A stretch of 64,000 nt of DNA, from assembly GCF_900156435.1 (NCBI RefSeq), contig NZ_FTPQ01000001.1, forward strand, positions 930,001 through 994,000, in the 5' to 3' direction. This stretch comes from Microbacterium sp. RU1D. GTDB lineage: Bacteria > Actinomycetota > Actinomycetes > Actinomycetales > Microbacteriaceae. Shown here piece by piece: positions 31,291 to 42,286 of this stretch. Under the pieces are notes generated by a model. That model saw nothing but the letters and a program-made list of their open reading frames with translations. It did no database searches and had not been told where the DNA came from. Position 1 is the stretch's first letter. Every line of letters starts with the position of its first letter. The position numbers and the translations under genes are program-made.

Positions 31291-32142
31291 ATGAGCGACG
31301 ACGCCGCCCGCCTGGACGAAGCCGCCGCCGAGCTGCTCGCTCTACCGCCCGCGCGCTTCACCGCCGCCCGGAACGAGCGCGCCGCCTCCGCCGGCGGCGC
31401 CCTCGGTCGCGGCATCGCGAAACTGCGCAAGCCCACCGTCGCGGCGTGGGCCGTGAACCTCCTCGTCGACGACGGGCAGCTGGGCGAGGCCGTCGAACTC
31501 TCGCGCGCCCTGCACGAGGCGCAGGACGACCTGGATGCCACGGAACTGGCGCGCCTCGGACGCCAGCGCCGTCAGCTCGTCGCCGCCCTCGCGCGCCGCG
31601 CGGCCGACCTCGCGGCCGAGGCGGGGACACCGCTCAGCGCCGCCGCGACCGACGCGGTCGAGAAGACCGTCAACGCCGCGGTGGTCGACCCGGCCGTCGC
31701 GGCGGTCGTGCTCACCGGCCGGCTCGTCTCCGCGATCGACCTGGCGGACCTCGACACCTCCGAGCTGGGCGCCGCCGTCGCGGGCTCGGTCCCCGACGCC
31801 GCCCCCGCGCCCGCGCCGCGCGACGATCTCGCCGCGCGCCGCGCGCGGAAGGCCGCGGAGCGCGCGGTGCGCGAGGCCGAACGAGCGCGGGCGGACGCCG
31901 ACCGCGAGAAGGCCGCGGTCGACAAGCGCCTCGCCGCGGCGCGGGAGCGCGCCGACCGCCTGCGCGAACGCGTCGAGGGACTCCGCGCCGATCTGCGCCG
32001 CGTGGAAGCCGAGGCCGCGGAGGCCGACGACGCGGTGAGCGGGCACGAGAAGGCGCAGCGCGATGCCGCCACGGCCGCCCGCGACGCCGCGCGCGCGGTC
32101 GAACGGGCCGAGGCCGCCCGGGACGGGGGAGGGGACGCGTGA
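31291..32142 (+). CDS. hypothetical protein with C-terminal coiled coil
   Basis: A 283-residue cytosolic protein. The N-terminal part contains the conserved ALGRGIAKLRKPTVAAWAVNLLV segment seen in actinobacterial hypothetical proteins. Residues about 190-275 are a long Arg/Ala/Glu coiled coil. No catalytic motif is seen. The last 4 nt overlap the next gene (GTGA), so the two proteins are translated together and may form a complex. The function is not known to me. Confidence 0.72.
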   Translation: MSDDAARLDEAAAELLALPPARFTAARNERAASAGGALGRGIAKLRKPTVAAWAVNLLVDDGQLGEAVELSRALHEAQDDLDATELARLGRQRRQLVAALARRAADLAAEAGTPLSAAATDAVEKTVNAAVVDPAVAAVVLTGRLVSAIDLADLDTSELGAAVAGSVPDAAPAPAPRDDLAARRARKAAERAVREAERARADADREKAAVDKRLAAARERADRLRERVEGLRADLRRVEAEAAEADDAVSGHEKAQRDAATAARDAARAVERAEAARDGGGDA

Positions 32143-32621
32143 CCGACGCCACCGCTGTGTTCGACGCTGCTCGGGCGCGTCTCGCCGACGCGCCGCGCGA
32201 GCGGATCGGCGAGCTGCAGGAGGGTCGGCGACTGCTCGGCATCCGGCGTGCTCCCCGCATCGTGCCGCGCGCGACGGCGTGGCACCTCGGCGTGCTGCTC
32301 GTGACCGATGACGAGGTTCTCGCGACCGGCGACATCGTTCGCGCCCGCGCCGAGGTGCGCCGCGGTTTCGCGGCGGAGTCGCAGCGCCGCCGCGCCGAGC
32401 TCGCCGCGGCGGCCGCGCGCGGCGGGGTCCCCGAGGGCGACACGGTGCACATCGGGTGGCATCCGATCGACCTCGCCCGGCTGGACGGGGCCTCGAGCCC
32501 GCTCGCCGTGCGCGGGGGAGAGGCGCTCGTGCGGTGGAGCGCCGCCGGTGGATGGATGCCGCTGGCGCGGTACCTCGACGAGCGCGTCGAGCTGCTGCGG
32601 CATCCGCCCGAGCGCGCCTGA
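32139..32621 (+). CDS. hypothetical protein coupled to the coiled-coil gene
   Basis: A 160-residue protein starting at the GTG of a GTGA stop/start overlap. Recognisable stretches are RLADAPRERIGELQEGRR, ATAWHLGVLLVTDDEVLATGDIVRARAEVRRGFAAESQR and GGWMPLARYLDERVELLRHPPE. I recall similar Microbacteriaceae proteins without a proven role. Strong codon bias supports coding. The overlap means it depends on translation of the preceding gene. Confidence 0.72.
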   Translation: MTDATAVFDAARARLADAPRERIGELQEGRRLLGIRRAPRIVPRATAWHLGVLLVTDDEVLATGDIVRARAEVRRGFAAESQRRRAELAAAAARGGVPEGDTVHIGWHPIDLARLDGASSPLAVRGGEALVRWSAAGGWMPLARYLDERVELLRHPPERA

Positions 32622-32714
32622 CGAGCGGGGTGCACAGAGACCCGCGCGCATAGTCGGGGGCGCCCCGGGTGTCAACAGTCGTGACCCCGGCGGTTCGCGG
32701 AAACGACGCTGGTC

Positions 32715-32720
32715 TATCGT
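32715..32720 (+). promoter_or_regulatory. -10 box of the glgX-treY-treZ operon
   Basis: TATCGT lies 7 nt before the GTG chosen as the glgX start; no ribosome site is present. Confidence 0.45.
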
Positions 32721-32727
32721 GAGCGAC

Positions 32728-34941
<2,214 letters not shown>

Positions 34942-34946
34942 GCGAC

Positions 34947-37352
34947 ATGCGGACTCCGCTTTCGACCTACCGCCTGCAGATCCGCGATTCGTTCACCCTC
35001 GACGACGCCGCCGAGGTCACGGGATACCTCCGTGACCTCGGGGTCTCGTGGGCGTACCTCTCGCCGATCCTCGAGGCCACGCCCGGCTCCGACCACGGCT
35101 ACGACGTCGTCGACGTCGAGCGGGTCGACCCCGCGCGCGGGGGCGCGGAGGGGCTCGACCGCTTCGTGCGTGCCGCGCGGGCCGATGAGCTCGGCATCCT
35201 GATCGACATCGTGCCCAACCACATGGGCGTCTCTGAGCCGCGCAGCAACGCGTGGTGGTGGGACGTGCTGCGTCAGGGGCGCGCGTCGGCGCACGCGGAC
35301 GCGTTCGACATCGACTGGGAGTTCGGTGGCGGCAAGGTGCGCGTGCCCGTGCTCGGCGACCACCTCGACGCGGTGATCGCCGAGATCACGTACGACCCGA
35401 CGCCGGCCGACGACGCCCCCGACGGCCTCATCCGCTACTACGACCACGCGTTCCCGGTGGCGCCGGGGACGGGGACGGATGCCGCGGCCTCGGGCTCGCG
35501 CGCTGCGATCGTGGCTCTCCTCGACGCGCAGAACTTCGAGCTGCGCTTCTGGCAGGACGAAGCCGACGACCTCAACTACCGGCGCTTCTTCGCCGTGACG
35601 ACCCTCGCGGGCGTGCGCGTCGAGCTGCCCGAGGTGTTCGACGCCACGCACGCCGAGATCCTGCGGTGGGTGCGCGAGGGCCTTGCCGACGGCCTGCGCG
35701 TGGACCACCCCGACGGCCTGGTCGACCCGGGCGGCTACCTCGACCGGCTCGCGGTCGCTCTGGAGGAGGCCGGCGACGGCGAGGTCGGCTACGTGCTGGG
35801 CGAGAAGATCCTCGAGCACGGTGAAGCCCTGCCCTCGTGGTGGAAGACCGCCGGCACGACCGGGTACGACGCCCTCGCCGAGATCGACCGCGTGCTGACC
35901 GACCCCGCGGGGGAGGCGGCGCTCGACGCGCTCGACGCGCGCCTGCGCGTCGACAGCGACCTCGCGCCGCTCACCGGCTGGCACGATCTCATCCACGACA
36001 CCAAGCGCAAGATCGCCGACTCGATCCAGGTGTCGGAGATCCGTCGCCTGGTGCGGGGCCTTCCTGCGTCGCTGCGGGACGAGTTCGAGGCCGACGTGCT
36101 GCAGGACGCGCTCGCCGAGATCCTCGCGTGCTTCCCCGTCTACCGCTCGTACCTCCCCGCCGGCCGCGCCCATCTCGACGCCGCCGCGGGCGAGGCCGAG
36201 GTGCGCCGGCCCGAGCTGGGCGACGTGATCGAGAAGCTCGTCCCGGTGCTCGCCGACACGAGCCTCGAGGTCGCCTGGCGCTTTCAGCAGACGACCGGGC
36301 CGGTCATGGCCAAGGGCGTCGAGGACACGGCGTTCTACCGTTACACGCGCCTGGGCTCGCTCACCGAGGTGGGCGGCGACCCGGGGGAGTTCTCCCTCGA
36401 CGTCGCCGGCTTCCACACCGCGCAGGCCCTGCGGCACGCGTCGTGGCCGACCGCCATGACGACGCTGTCCACCCACGACACCAAGCGCGGCGAGGACACG
36501 CGCGCCCGCATCGCCGTGCTCGCCGAGATCCCCGCGCGCTGGGCCGAGGTGCTGGAGGAGTTCCGGGGGATCGCCTCGACCGGGCACGGCCCCTTCGACG
36601 CGCTGCTGTGGCAGGCGATCGTGGGGGCGTGGCCGGAGTCGGCATCCACTCCCGAAGGCCTGAAGGTCTACCGCGAGCGCCTGCACGCGTACGCCGAGAA
36701 GGCGGCGCGCGAGGCGAGCGAGGTCACCGGCTGGTGGGAGCAGGACGCAGCCTTCGAGGAGCGTATGCACGCGGTCGTCGATGCGGCCACCGGCCCCGCC
36801 GCCGAGCGCGTGCGCGCCTTCGTCGACGAGATCTCGCCCGCGGGCTGGTCGAACGGCCTGTCGGCGAAGCTGCTGCAGATCATGGGCCCCGGCGTCCCCG
36901 ACGTCTACCAGGGCTCGGAGCTGTGGGAGCAGTCGCTGGTCGACCCCGACAACCGCCGGGCGGTCGACTTCGCCGAGCGCCGTCGGATGCTGGCCGAGAT
37001 CGACGCTCCGGGGGCCCGTCCCCCGGTGGTGGATGCCACGGGCGCGGCGAAGCTGCTCGTGACCTCGCGCGCGCTGCGGTTGCGGCGCGAGCACCCGCTG
37101 GAGATCTACCGTCCGCTGGAGGCCGCGGGTGCGGCGTCCGCCCATGTCGTGGCGTTCGACCGCGGCGGTGTGTTCACGGTCGCGACGCGCCTGCCCCACG
37201 GGCTGGAGGCCGCGGGCGGGTGGCGCGACACGGTCGTGCTGCTGCCCGACACGCCGGTCGTCGACGTGCTGACCGGTCGCTCGTTCGCCGGCGGACCGAC
37301 CCCCCTGGCCGATCTGCTGGCGTTCCTTCCGGTCGCCCTGCTGATCTTCTGA
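34947..37352 (+). CDS. treY: maltooligosyl trehalose synthase
   Basis: The 801-residue GH13 enzyme isomerises the reducing-end alpha-1,4 glucose of maltodextrins to alpha,alpha-1,1, giving maltooligosyl trehalose. TreY marks include MRTPLSTYRLQI at the start, GSDHGYDVVD, the DIVPNHMG motif, ADGLRVDHPDGL with the nucleophile Asp, and a late VPDVYQGSELW. An in-frame GTG overlapping the glgX stop as GTGA could also be the start. It is followed by a large palindrome before treZ. Confidence 0.95.
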   Translation: MRTPLSTYRLQIRDSFTLDDAAEVTGYLRDLGVSWAYLSPILEATPGSDHGYDVVDVERVDPARGGAEGLDRFVRAARADELGILIDIVPNHMGVSEPRSNAWWWDVLRQGRASAHADAFDIDWEFGGGKVRVPVLGDHLDAVIAEITYDPTPADDAPDGLIRYYDHAFPVAPGTGTDAAASGSRAAIVALLDAQNFELRFWQDEADDLNYRRFFAVTTLAGVRVELPEVFDATHAEILRWVREGLADGLRVDHPDGLVDPGGYLDRLAVALEEAGDGEVGYVLGEKILEHGEALPSWWKTAGTTGYDALAEIDRVLTDPAGEAALDALDARLRVDSDLAPLTGWHDLIHDTKRKIADSIQVSEIRRLVRGLPASLRDEFEADVLQDALAEILACFPVYRSYLPAGRAHLDAAAGEAEVRRPELGDVIEKLVPVLADTSLEVAWRFQQTTGPVMAKGVEDTAFYRYTRLGSLTEVGGDPGEFSLDVAGFHTAQALRHASWPTAMTTLSTHDTKRGEDTRARIAVLAEIPARWAEVLEEFRGIASTGHGPFDALLWQAIVGAWPESASTPEGLKVYRERLHAYAEKAAREASEVTGWWEQDAAFEERMHAVVDAATGPAAERVRAFVDEISPAGWSNGLSAKLLQIMGPGVPDVYQGSELWEQSLVDPDNRRAVDFAERRRMLAEIDAPGARPPVVDATGAAKLLVTSRALRLRREHPLEIYRPLEAAGAASAHVVAFDRGGVFTVATRLPHGLEAAGGWRDTVVLLPDTPVVDVLTGRSFAGGPTPLADLLAFLPVALLIF

Positions 37353-37359
37353 CCCCGAG

Positions 37360-37425
37360 CGCGTGAGGTGCCGGGAACTGTCGCCTCACGCGCCCCTGAA
37401 GCGACATTTCTCGGCACCTCACGCG
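37360..37425. repeat. 66-bp palindromic element with alternative hairpins between treY and treZ
   Basis: Outer arms CGCGTGAGGTGCCG (37360-37373) and CGGCACCTCACGCG (37412-37425) are perfect inverted repeats, extended inward by an 11-bp region with 9 matches. A third copy, CCTCACGCG at 37384-37392, can pair instead with the left arm. The right arm ends directly before the treZ ribosome site AAAAGGAG. It looks like an interspersed palindromic repeat or an mRNA switch. Confidence 0.7.
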
Positions 37426-37439
37426 AAAAGGAGCACCGT

Positions 37440-39191
37440 ATGAGCATCGACGTTTGGGCACCCAAGGCGGAGCGGGTGCGGCTGCGCCGGCTGGATGACA
37501 GCGGGGATGCCGTTGTCGAAGACATCGAGATGCAGTCGGCCGCGGACGGGTGGTGGACGGCTCCGGTCGACCTCGCCGACGGCGAGCGGTACGGCTTCGT
37601 CCTCGGCGACGGCGACGACCTGCGTCCCGACCCGCGTTCGCGGCGCCAGCCGGGCGGCGTGCACGAGGCCTCGGCGTGGTTCGACTCCTCCGTCTACGCG
37701 TGGAACGACACCGCGTGGACGGGCAAGCAGCTCGCCGGCGGCCTGATCTACGAGCTGCACCTGGGCACCTTCACCCCCGAGGGGACCTTGGATGCCGCGA
37801 TCGGGCGCCTGGACCACCTCGTCGACCTCGGCGTGACCCACGTGGAGCTGCTGCCGGTCAACGGCTTCAACGGCACGTGGAACTGGGGCTACGACGGGGT
37901 GCTCTGGTACACCGTGCACGAGGCGTACGGCGGACCCGAGGCGTACCAGCGCTTCGTCGACGCCGCCCACGCCGCGGGGCTCGGCGTCATCCAGGACGTG
38001 GTCTACAACCACCTCGGCCCCTCCGGCAACTACCTGCCGGAGTTCGGCGAGTACCTCCGCGAGGGCAGCCGCAACACGTGGGGCGACTCCGTCAACCTCG
38101 ACGAGGACGCGGTCCGCGCCTACATCGTCGAGAACGCCCTGATGTGGATGAGCGACTACCACGTCGACGGCCTGCGCCTGGATGCCGTGCACGCGCTGCT
38201 CGACCACCGCGAGCCGCACGTGCTGCAGGAGATCGCGGAACGCACCGACGCCCTCTCGGCGCACCGCGGCATCCCGCTCACGACCATCGCCGAGAGCGAC
38301 ATGAACGACCCGAAGCTGATCCTGCCGCGCGAGGCCGGCGGGTACGGGCTGACCGCGCAGTGGTCGGACGACTGGCACCACACCGCCCACGTCGCCCTGA
38401 CCGGTGAGACGATCGGGTACTACGAGGACTTCGCCGACCTCGACGCCTTCCGCAAGGTGAGCGAGAGCGGCTTTTTCCACGACGGCACCTACTCGTCGTT
38501 CCGTGAGGAGAAGCACGGCAAGCCCATCCCGGATGCCGTGCCGAACTGGCGTCTCGTGACCTTCGCGCAGGACCACGACCAGATCGGCAACCGCGCCGCC
38601 GGTGACCGTCTGTCGCAGTCGCTGGACTACGACCACCTCGCCGCGGCCGCGGTGCTGACCCTCACCGCTCCGGGAACGCCGATGCTGTTCATGGGCGAGG
38701 AGTGGGGAGCCACCACCCCCTGGCAGTTCTTCACCTCGCACCCCGAGCCCGAGCTCGGCAAGGCCACCGCCGAGGGGCGGATCGCGGAGTTCGAGAAGAT
38801 GGGCTGGGACGAGTCCACGGTTCCCGACCCGCAGGACCCCTCCACGTTCGAGAACTCGAAGCTCGACTGGGATGAGGTCGGCGAGGGCGATCACGCGCAG
38901 CTGCTCGGCCTCTACCGCGAGCTCGCGAAGCTGCGTCGAGAGCGCCCGGAGCTCACCGACCCCTCGCGCGAGGGGCTGTCCGCGGCCGCCCGCGCGACCG
39001 ACGGCGGGCGGGTCTACGAACTGCGGCGCCGCGACCTGGTCGTCGTGGTGAACCTCTCGGATGCCGAGGCCACGGCATCCGTCGTCTCCGGTGCCCGCGT
39101 GCTGCTGGCCACCGCGGACGGCGTCGTGCTCGAGGGTACGGCGTTGACGGTCCCTGCGGGAGCGAGCGCGATCGTGGGTCCGGTGCTTTGA
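37440..39191 (+). CDS. treZ: malto-oligosyltrehalose trehalohydrolase
   Basis: The 583-residue GH13 enzyme cleaves free trehalose from maltooligosyl trehalose. It has an N-terminal CBM48-like domain ([16 protein letters not shown]), then [38 protein letters not shown] with the nucleophile Asp, [10 protein letters not shown] with the acid/base Glu, and [16 protein letters not shown]. The ATG follows AAAAGGAG. With glgX and treY it completes the glycogen-to-trehalose pathway used for osmotic and desiccation tolerance. Confidence 0.95.
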   Translation: MSIDVWAPKAERVRLRRLDDSGDAVVEDIEMQSAADGWWTAPVDLADGERYGFVLGDGDDLRPDPRSRRQPGGVHEASAWFDSSVYAWNDTAWTGKQLAGGLIYELHLGTFTPEGTLDAAIGRLDHLVDLGVTHVELLPVNGFNGTWNWGYDGVLWYTVHEAYGGPEAYQRFVDAAHAAGLGVIQDVVYNHLGPSGNYLPEFGEYLREGSRNTWGDSVNLDEDAVRAYIVENALMWMSDYHVDGLRLDAVHALLDHREPHVLQEIAERTDALSAHRGIPLTTIAESDMNDPKLILPREAGGYGLTAQWSDDWHHTAHVALTGETIGYYEDFADLDAFRKVSESGFFHDGTYSSFREEKHGKPIPDAVPNWRLVTFAQDHDQIGNRAAGDRLSQSLDYDHLAAAAVLTLTAPGTPMLFMGEEWGATTPWQFFTSHPEPELGKATAEGRIAEFEKMGWDESTVPDPQDPSTFENSKLDWDEVGEGDHAQLLGLYRELAKLRRERPELTDPSREGLSAAARATDGGRVYELRRRDLVVVVNLSDAEATASVVSGARVLLATADGVVLEGTALTVPAGASAIVGPVL

Positions 39192-39201
39192 GCCCGGCGT
39201 C

Positions 39202-39234
39202 GACGGCCTCGCTCCCTCTCGGGACGGGGCCGTC
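39202..39234. terminator. hairpin after treZ
   Basis: GACGGCC and GGCCGTC pair across the convergent gap between treZ and the cation exchanger gene. It is a short stem without a T-tract. Confidence 0.35.
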
Positions 39235-39297
39235 CGCGCGTCGGGGGACGCGTCGCGCTCGGCCGCGCTCGTGCGATCGCTGAGCGACCGGCCCCGG

Positions 39298-40338
39298 TCA
39301 CCCGGAGATCGCGAACAGGCCGCCGACGCCCATGGCGTAGAGCACGAGAACGACGAAGGAGTCGACGCCCATCCCGAGGATCCGCCGCTGCGGGCGGAAG
39401 ATGAGGCCGACGACGTAGACGAGCGTCAGCAGCGCCGCGAGCGCGGTCAAGTAGATGTCGGCGCCGTTGGCCTGCGGGAGCACCGCCGCACCCGAGATCA
39501 CGGTGGCGAGCAGGAACAGCACGGGCAGGAAGGCATTGCCGCCGAAGATGTCGCTGATGGCGAGGTTGTCGTCGCCCTGCCGGATGGCCTGCAGGCCCGT
39601 CGAGATCTCGGGGAGCGAGGTCGCGAGCGCCAGGACGGTCGCGCCGAACAGCACTCCCGAGAGGCCGATCTGCGACGAGGCGGCGTCGCCGGCGCGTTCC
39701 AGGACGACACCGGCGACGAGCGTGGCGAGGGCCGAGACCGAGAAGACCACCGCGGCCTTCTTCGTGCTCATCTTCTTCGTCGCGCGTGTGGGCTTCGGGC
39801 TCGCGTCGGGCGCCCGACCGTCCTCGTGCCACGGCAGGTGCTTCCCGGCGCGCTGCACCAGGAGCAACCCGACGACCCAGATCGCGGCGATGAGCACCAC
39901 ATCCGGCGTCAGCCGCAGCACCTCGAGGCCGTCGGGGAGCTGACTCCCGGCGACGACCACCGCCAGTACCGCCACCACGACCAGCCCCTCGAGCACGAGG
40001 GTGAGCGAGGCCGCGCGGTAGGTGAGGGGTTTCACCCCTCGGCCGCGTCTGCCGAAGGCATCGAGGATCACGAGCACGACGGTCTGCAGGGCGATGCCAC
40101 CGAGGATGTTGCCGACGGCGACCTCGAGATTGCCCGCCATCGCGGCCGACACGGTGATCGCGATCTCCGGCAGGTTCGTCGCCACGGCGAGCACGATGAG
40201 CCCGCCGAGCGCGCTGCCCAGGTGCAGGCGCGCGTCGAGGACGTCGGTCGCCTTCGAAAGCTGGATGCCGGCGACCCACACGACCGCGGCGGCGGCGACG
40301 AAGATGACGACGAGGAGGAAGAAGGGCAGTGAGTCCAC
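39298..40338 (-). CDS. cation:cation antiporter of the CaCA family
   Basis: The 346-residue membrane protein has two inverted halves of about five helices each, carrying the alpha-repeat motifs AVATNLPEIAITVSAAMAGNLEVAVGN-type in the first half and LATSLPEISTGLQAIRQGDDNLAISD-type in the second; the acidic Glu residues there bind the cation. A basic cytosolic loop (about 165-195) separates the halves. It probably exchanges Ca2+ or another cation for Na+ or H+. It starts at GTG, with TGTAAT 6 nt upstream. Confidence 0.87.
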   Translation of the reverse strand: MDSLPFFLLVVIFVAAAAVVWVAGIQLSKATDVLDARLHLGSALGGLIVLAVATNLPEIAITVSAAMAGNLEVAVGNILGGIALQTVVLVILDAFGRRGRGVKPLTYRAASLTLVLEGLVVVAVLAVVVAGSQLPDGLEVLRLTPDVVLIAAIWVVGLLLVQRAGKHLPWHEDGRAPDASPKPTRATKKMSTKKAAVVFSVSALATLVAGVVLERAGDAASSQIGLSGVLFGATVLALATSLPEISTGLQAIRQGDDNLAISDIFGGNAFLPVLFLLATVISGAAVLPQANGADIYLTALAALLTLVYVVGLIFRPQRRILGMGVDSFVVLVLYAMGVGGLFAISG

Positions 40339-40421
40339 GCCCCGATTACATCCCTACGCCCTCCGGCGTCGGATGCTCTTGTGCGGCGGATGCGAAGGGA
40401 TTAGGCCTCGCGACCTCCGAC

Positions 40422-41237
40422 TCAGTCCACGCTCGGGCGGATGAGGCGCAGCGCGCTCACGGCCAGCGGCGGGAGGAGCACGACGACGGCCACGATGATC
40501 GCGGTGATCCCGATCGGGGTGCTCTGCGGCTCCCCGCCGAAACGCTCGACAGCCAGCCAGCTCAGACCCCACGCCAGGGCCAGGGCGGGGGCGACGCGCC
40601 ACGAGCTGCGCCACGCAATCGCCAGGCCGATGAGCGCCACCACGATCAGCACGGCGATGCCGATGGCATCCGCCCCCTCTTCCCACGACGGCGGGACGAC
40701 CGTTGTGAGCCACGCGGCCGTGTTTGCGACGGTGGCGAGGGTGACCCAGCCGAGGTGCAGGCCCGTCACGCCGTCGATGAGGACGGAATCGACGGCGCCG
40801 CCGCGCGGTTCGCGGGTGGCCACGGCGACGCGGAAGGTCCAGCCGAGGGCCGCGAGCAGGAGGACGATCACGACGACGGTGAGGAACAGGGTGCCGAAAC
40901 GCGCCGCGACCAGCCACAGGCCGTTGAGCGTCATGGTCAGGGCGATGAGCCAGCCGAGGGCGCGCTGACGCGGGTTCGTGCGTTGGCGGGGGAGGGCCTG
41001 CCAGATCGCGTAGGCGATGAGGCCGAGGTAGATGACCGACCAGATCGAGAAGGCGGGACCGGCCGGGGCGAGGTACGACCCGTCGGTGTCGAGGGCTCCG
41101 CCCTGCTGGTCTTCGACGGCGGAGTTGCCGAAGGCGCCCGCCCCGATGACGGCCGCGATGAGCATGAACGACACCGCGGAGAGGACGACGATCTGACGCG
41201 CGAGGTCGGCGCCCCGCCACTGTGCTGCTGCGTTCAT
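40422..41237 (-). CDS. TspO/MBR-like tryptophan-rich membrane protein
   Basis: A 271-residue polytopic protein. A segment PAGPAFSIWSVIYLGLIAYAIWQA matches the TspO/MBR signature in which an aromatic-rich helix follows a Pro-Gly loop. It has seven or more hydrophobic segments, longer than classical five-helix TspO (about 160 residues), as in actinobacterial TspO-like proteins. Porphyrin or tetrapyrrole binding is a family association only. A TAGTGT box lies 6 nt before the ATG. Confidence 0.75.
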   Translation of the reverse strand: MNAAAQWRGADLARQIVVLSAVSFMLIAAVIGAGAFGNSAVEDQQGGALDTDGSYLAPAGPAFSIWSVIYLGLIAYAIWQALPRQRTNPRQRALGWLIALTMTLNGLWLVAARFGTLFLTVVVIVLLLAALGWTFRVAVATREPRGGAVDSVLIDGVTGLHLGWVTLATVANTAAWLTTVVPPSWEEGADAIGIAVLIVVALIGLAIAWRSSWRVAPALALAWGLSWLAVERFGGEPQSTPIGITAIIVAVVVLLPPLAVSALRLIRPSVD

Positions 41238-41471
41238 ACGAGAACACTAGAAAAGCTAGGTAAATGGCGGCACTGGGCTTGACTTTGCCTTCCTCGTCGC
41301 CCTCGTGGCACGGCAGCCGTCGAGGTCGACGGGCACATCGGCGGGAGGACACGGCGACACCCCGGAGCGTGGTACGAGCGGGACGGGGTTCCGCGGCGCC
41401 CAGTCGCCGTCGTGTACGCCGGGCCTCAGAACGGCCGCACGCAGGCCTCGGCACGCGCGGCGGACCGCCCG
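41238..41471. other. intergenic region upstream of the TspO-like gene
   Basis: The 234-bp spacer holds the TspO-like -10 box at its left end and an AT-richer AAAAGCTAGGTAAAT patch. I see no gene or clear terminator for the upstream amidotransferase gene's neighbour in the rest. Confidence 0.4.
41244..41249 (-). promoter_or_regulatory. -10 box of the TspO-like gene, leaderless
   Basis: TAGTGT lies 6 nt before the ATG. Confidence 0.5.
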
Positions 41472-42203
41472 TCAGGCGGCGACGGCGCGGGCGGCGAACG
41501 AGCGCAGCAGCAGCGTCGGCTGCTGGACCGACGCGGTGCGCACGAGCGCGGAGACCTCGTCGAACGCGTCGGCGTCGAAGTATCCGGCCTCGCGGTACAC
41601 GCGCATGCGGGCGACGAAGGCGTCGGCCGTCGGCTCGGGGTGGAATTGCGTCGCCCACAGACCCGCCCCGGCGCGGTAGGCCTGCACGGGGCACGCGTCG
41701 TTCCATGCCAGCAGGGTGGCACCGGGTGGCACGCTCGCGGTCCCCTCCTTGTGCGCGGTATACGCCTGGAACCGGGGGTCCAGGATGCCGAAGAGCTCGT
41801 CGTCGCGTCCGGCCTCGGTCAGCGTGATCTGGGCGGGACCGGTGTCTTCCGGATGCTGGAGCGTCACGACCCCGCCGAGTAGGCGCGTGACCACGCCGAT
41901 GCCGAAGCAGGTGAAAAGGACGCTCGTGCGGCCTTCGATCGCGGCGGCGGCCAGGCGCTCGAGGTCGCGTTCGAGGCGGCGCTGCTCGTCGGTCTTGTCG
42001 GGATCGGTGACGTTGAACGGGCTGCCGCCCACCACCACGGCGGCGTAGCGCTCGAGGTCGGCCGGCAGCGGCTCGCGCACCAGGTCGTGGTGCACGAGGT
42101 CGTCGCCCGGCACTCCCAACCCGTCGCGGAAGGAGGCCCACTCCGCCACAGCCGCATCGCGCTGCGGACGCGCGCAGACGTAGAGCAGGGGAAGCGGAGT
42201 CAC
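41472..42203 (-). CDS. class I glutamine amidotransferase-fold protein
   Basis: The 243-residue protein has the GATase class I triad layout: the nucleophile cysteine in FTCFGIG, and QFHPEP with the His and Glu. VVVGGSPFNVTDPD precedes the elbow. It resembles stand-alone GMP-synthase-like amidotransferase domains that may hydrolyse a gamma-glutamyl or related amide rather than channel ammonia. It starts at GTG, 6 nt after TAGAAT. It stands alone between an ABC operon and the TspO-like gene, so its partner is unknown. Confidence 0.82.
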   Translation of the reverse strand: MTPLPLLYVCARPQRDAAVAEWASFRDGLGVPGDDLVHHDLVREPLPADLERYAAVVVGGSPFNVTDPDKTDEQRRLERDLERLAAAAIEGRTSVLFTCFGIGVVTRLLGGVVTLQHPEDTGPAQITLTEAGRDDELFGILDPRFQAYTAHKEGTASVPPGATLLAWNDACPVQAYRAGAGLWATQFHPEPTADAFVARMRVYREAGYFDADAFDEVSALVRTASVQQPTLLLRSFAARAVAA

Positions 42204-42209
42204 CCAGGG

Positions 42210-42215
42210 ATTCTA
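42210..42215 (-). promoter_or_regulatory. -10 box of the glutamine amidotransferase-like gene
   Basis: TAGAAT, close to consensus, lies 6 nt before the GTG start. Confidence 0.55.
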
Positions 42216-42286
42216 TTCGGCTCGCGGCGACGCCGAGCAGGGCTGGAAACGCGACGGAACCTGGGGGCGCCCGAGCGGCGGCGGGA

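Noticed and set aside
37360..37425. Simple rho-independent terminator between treY and treZ
   Set aside because: It has three arm copies rather than one stem, no T-tract, and is followed within 2 nt by the treZ ribosome site, so plain termination is unlikely.
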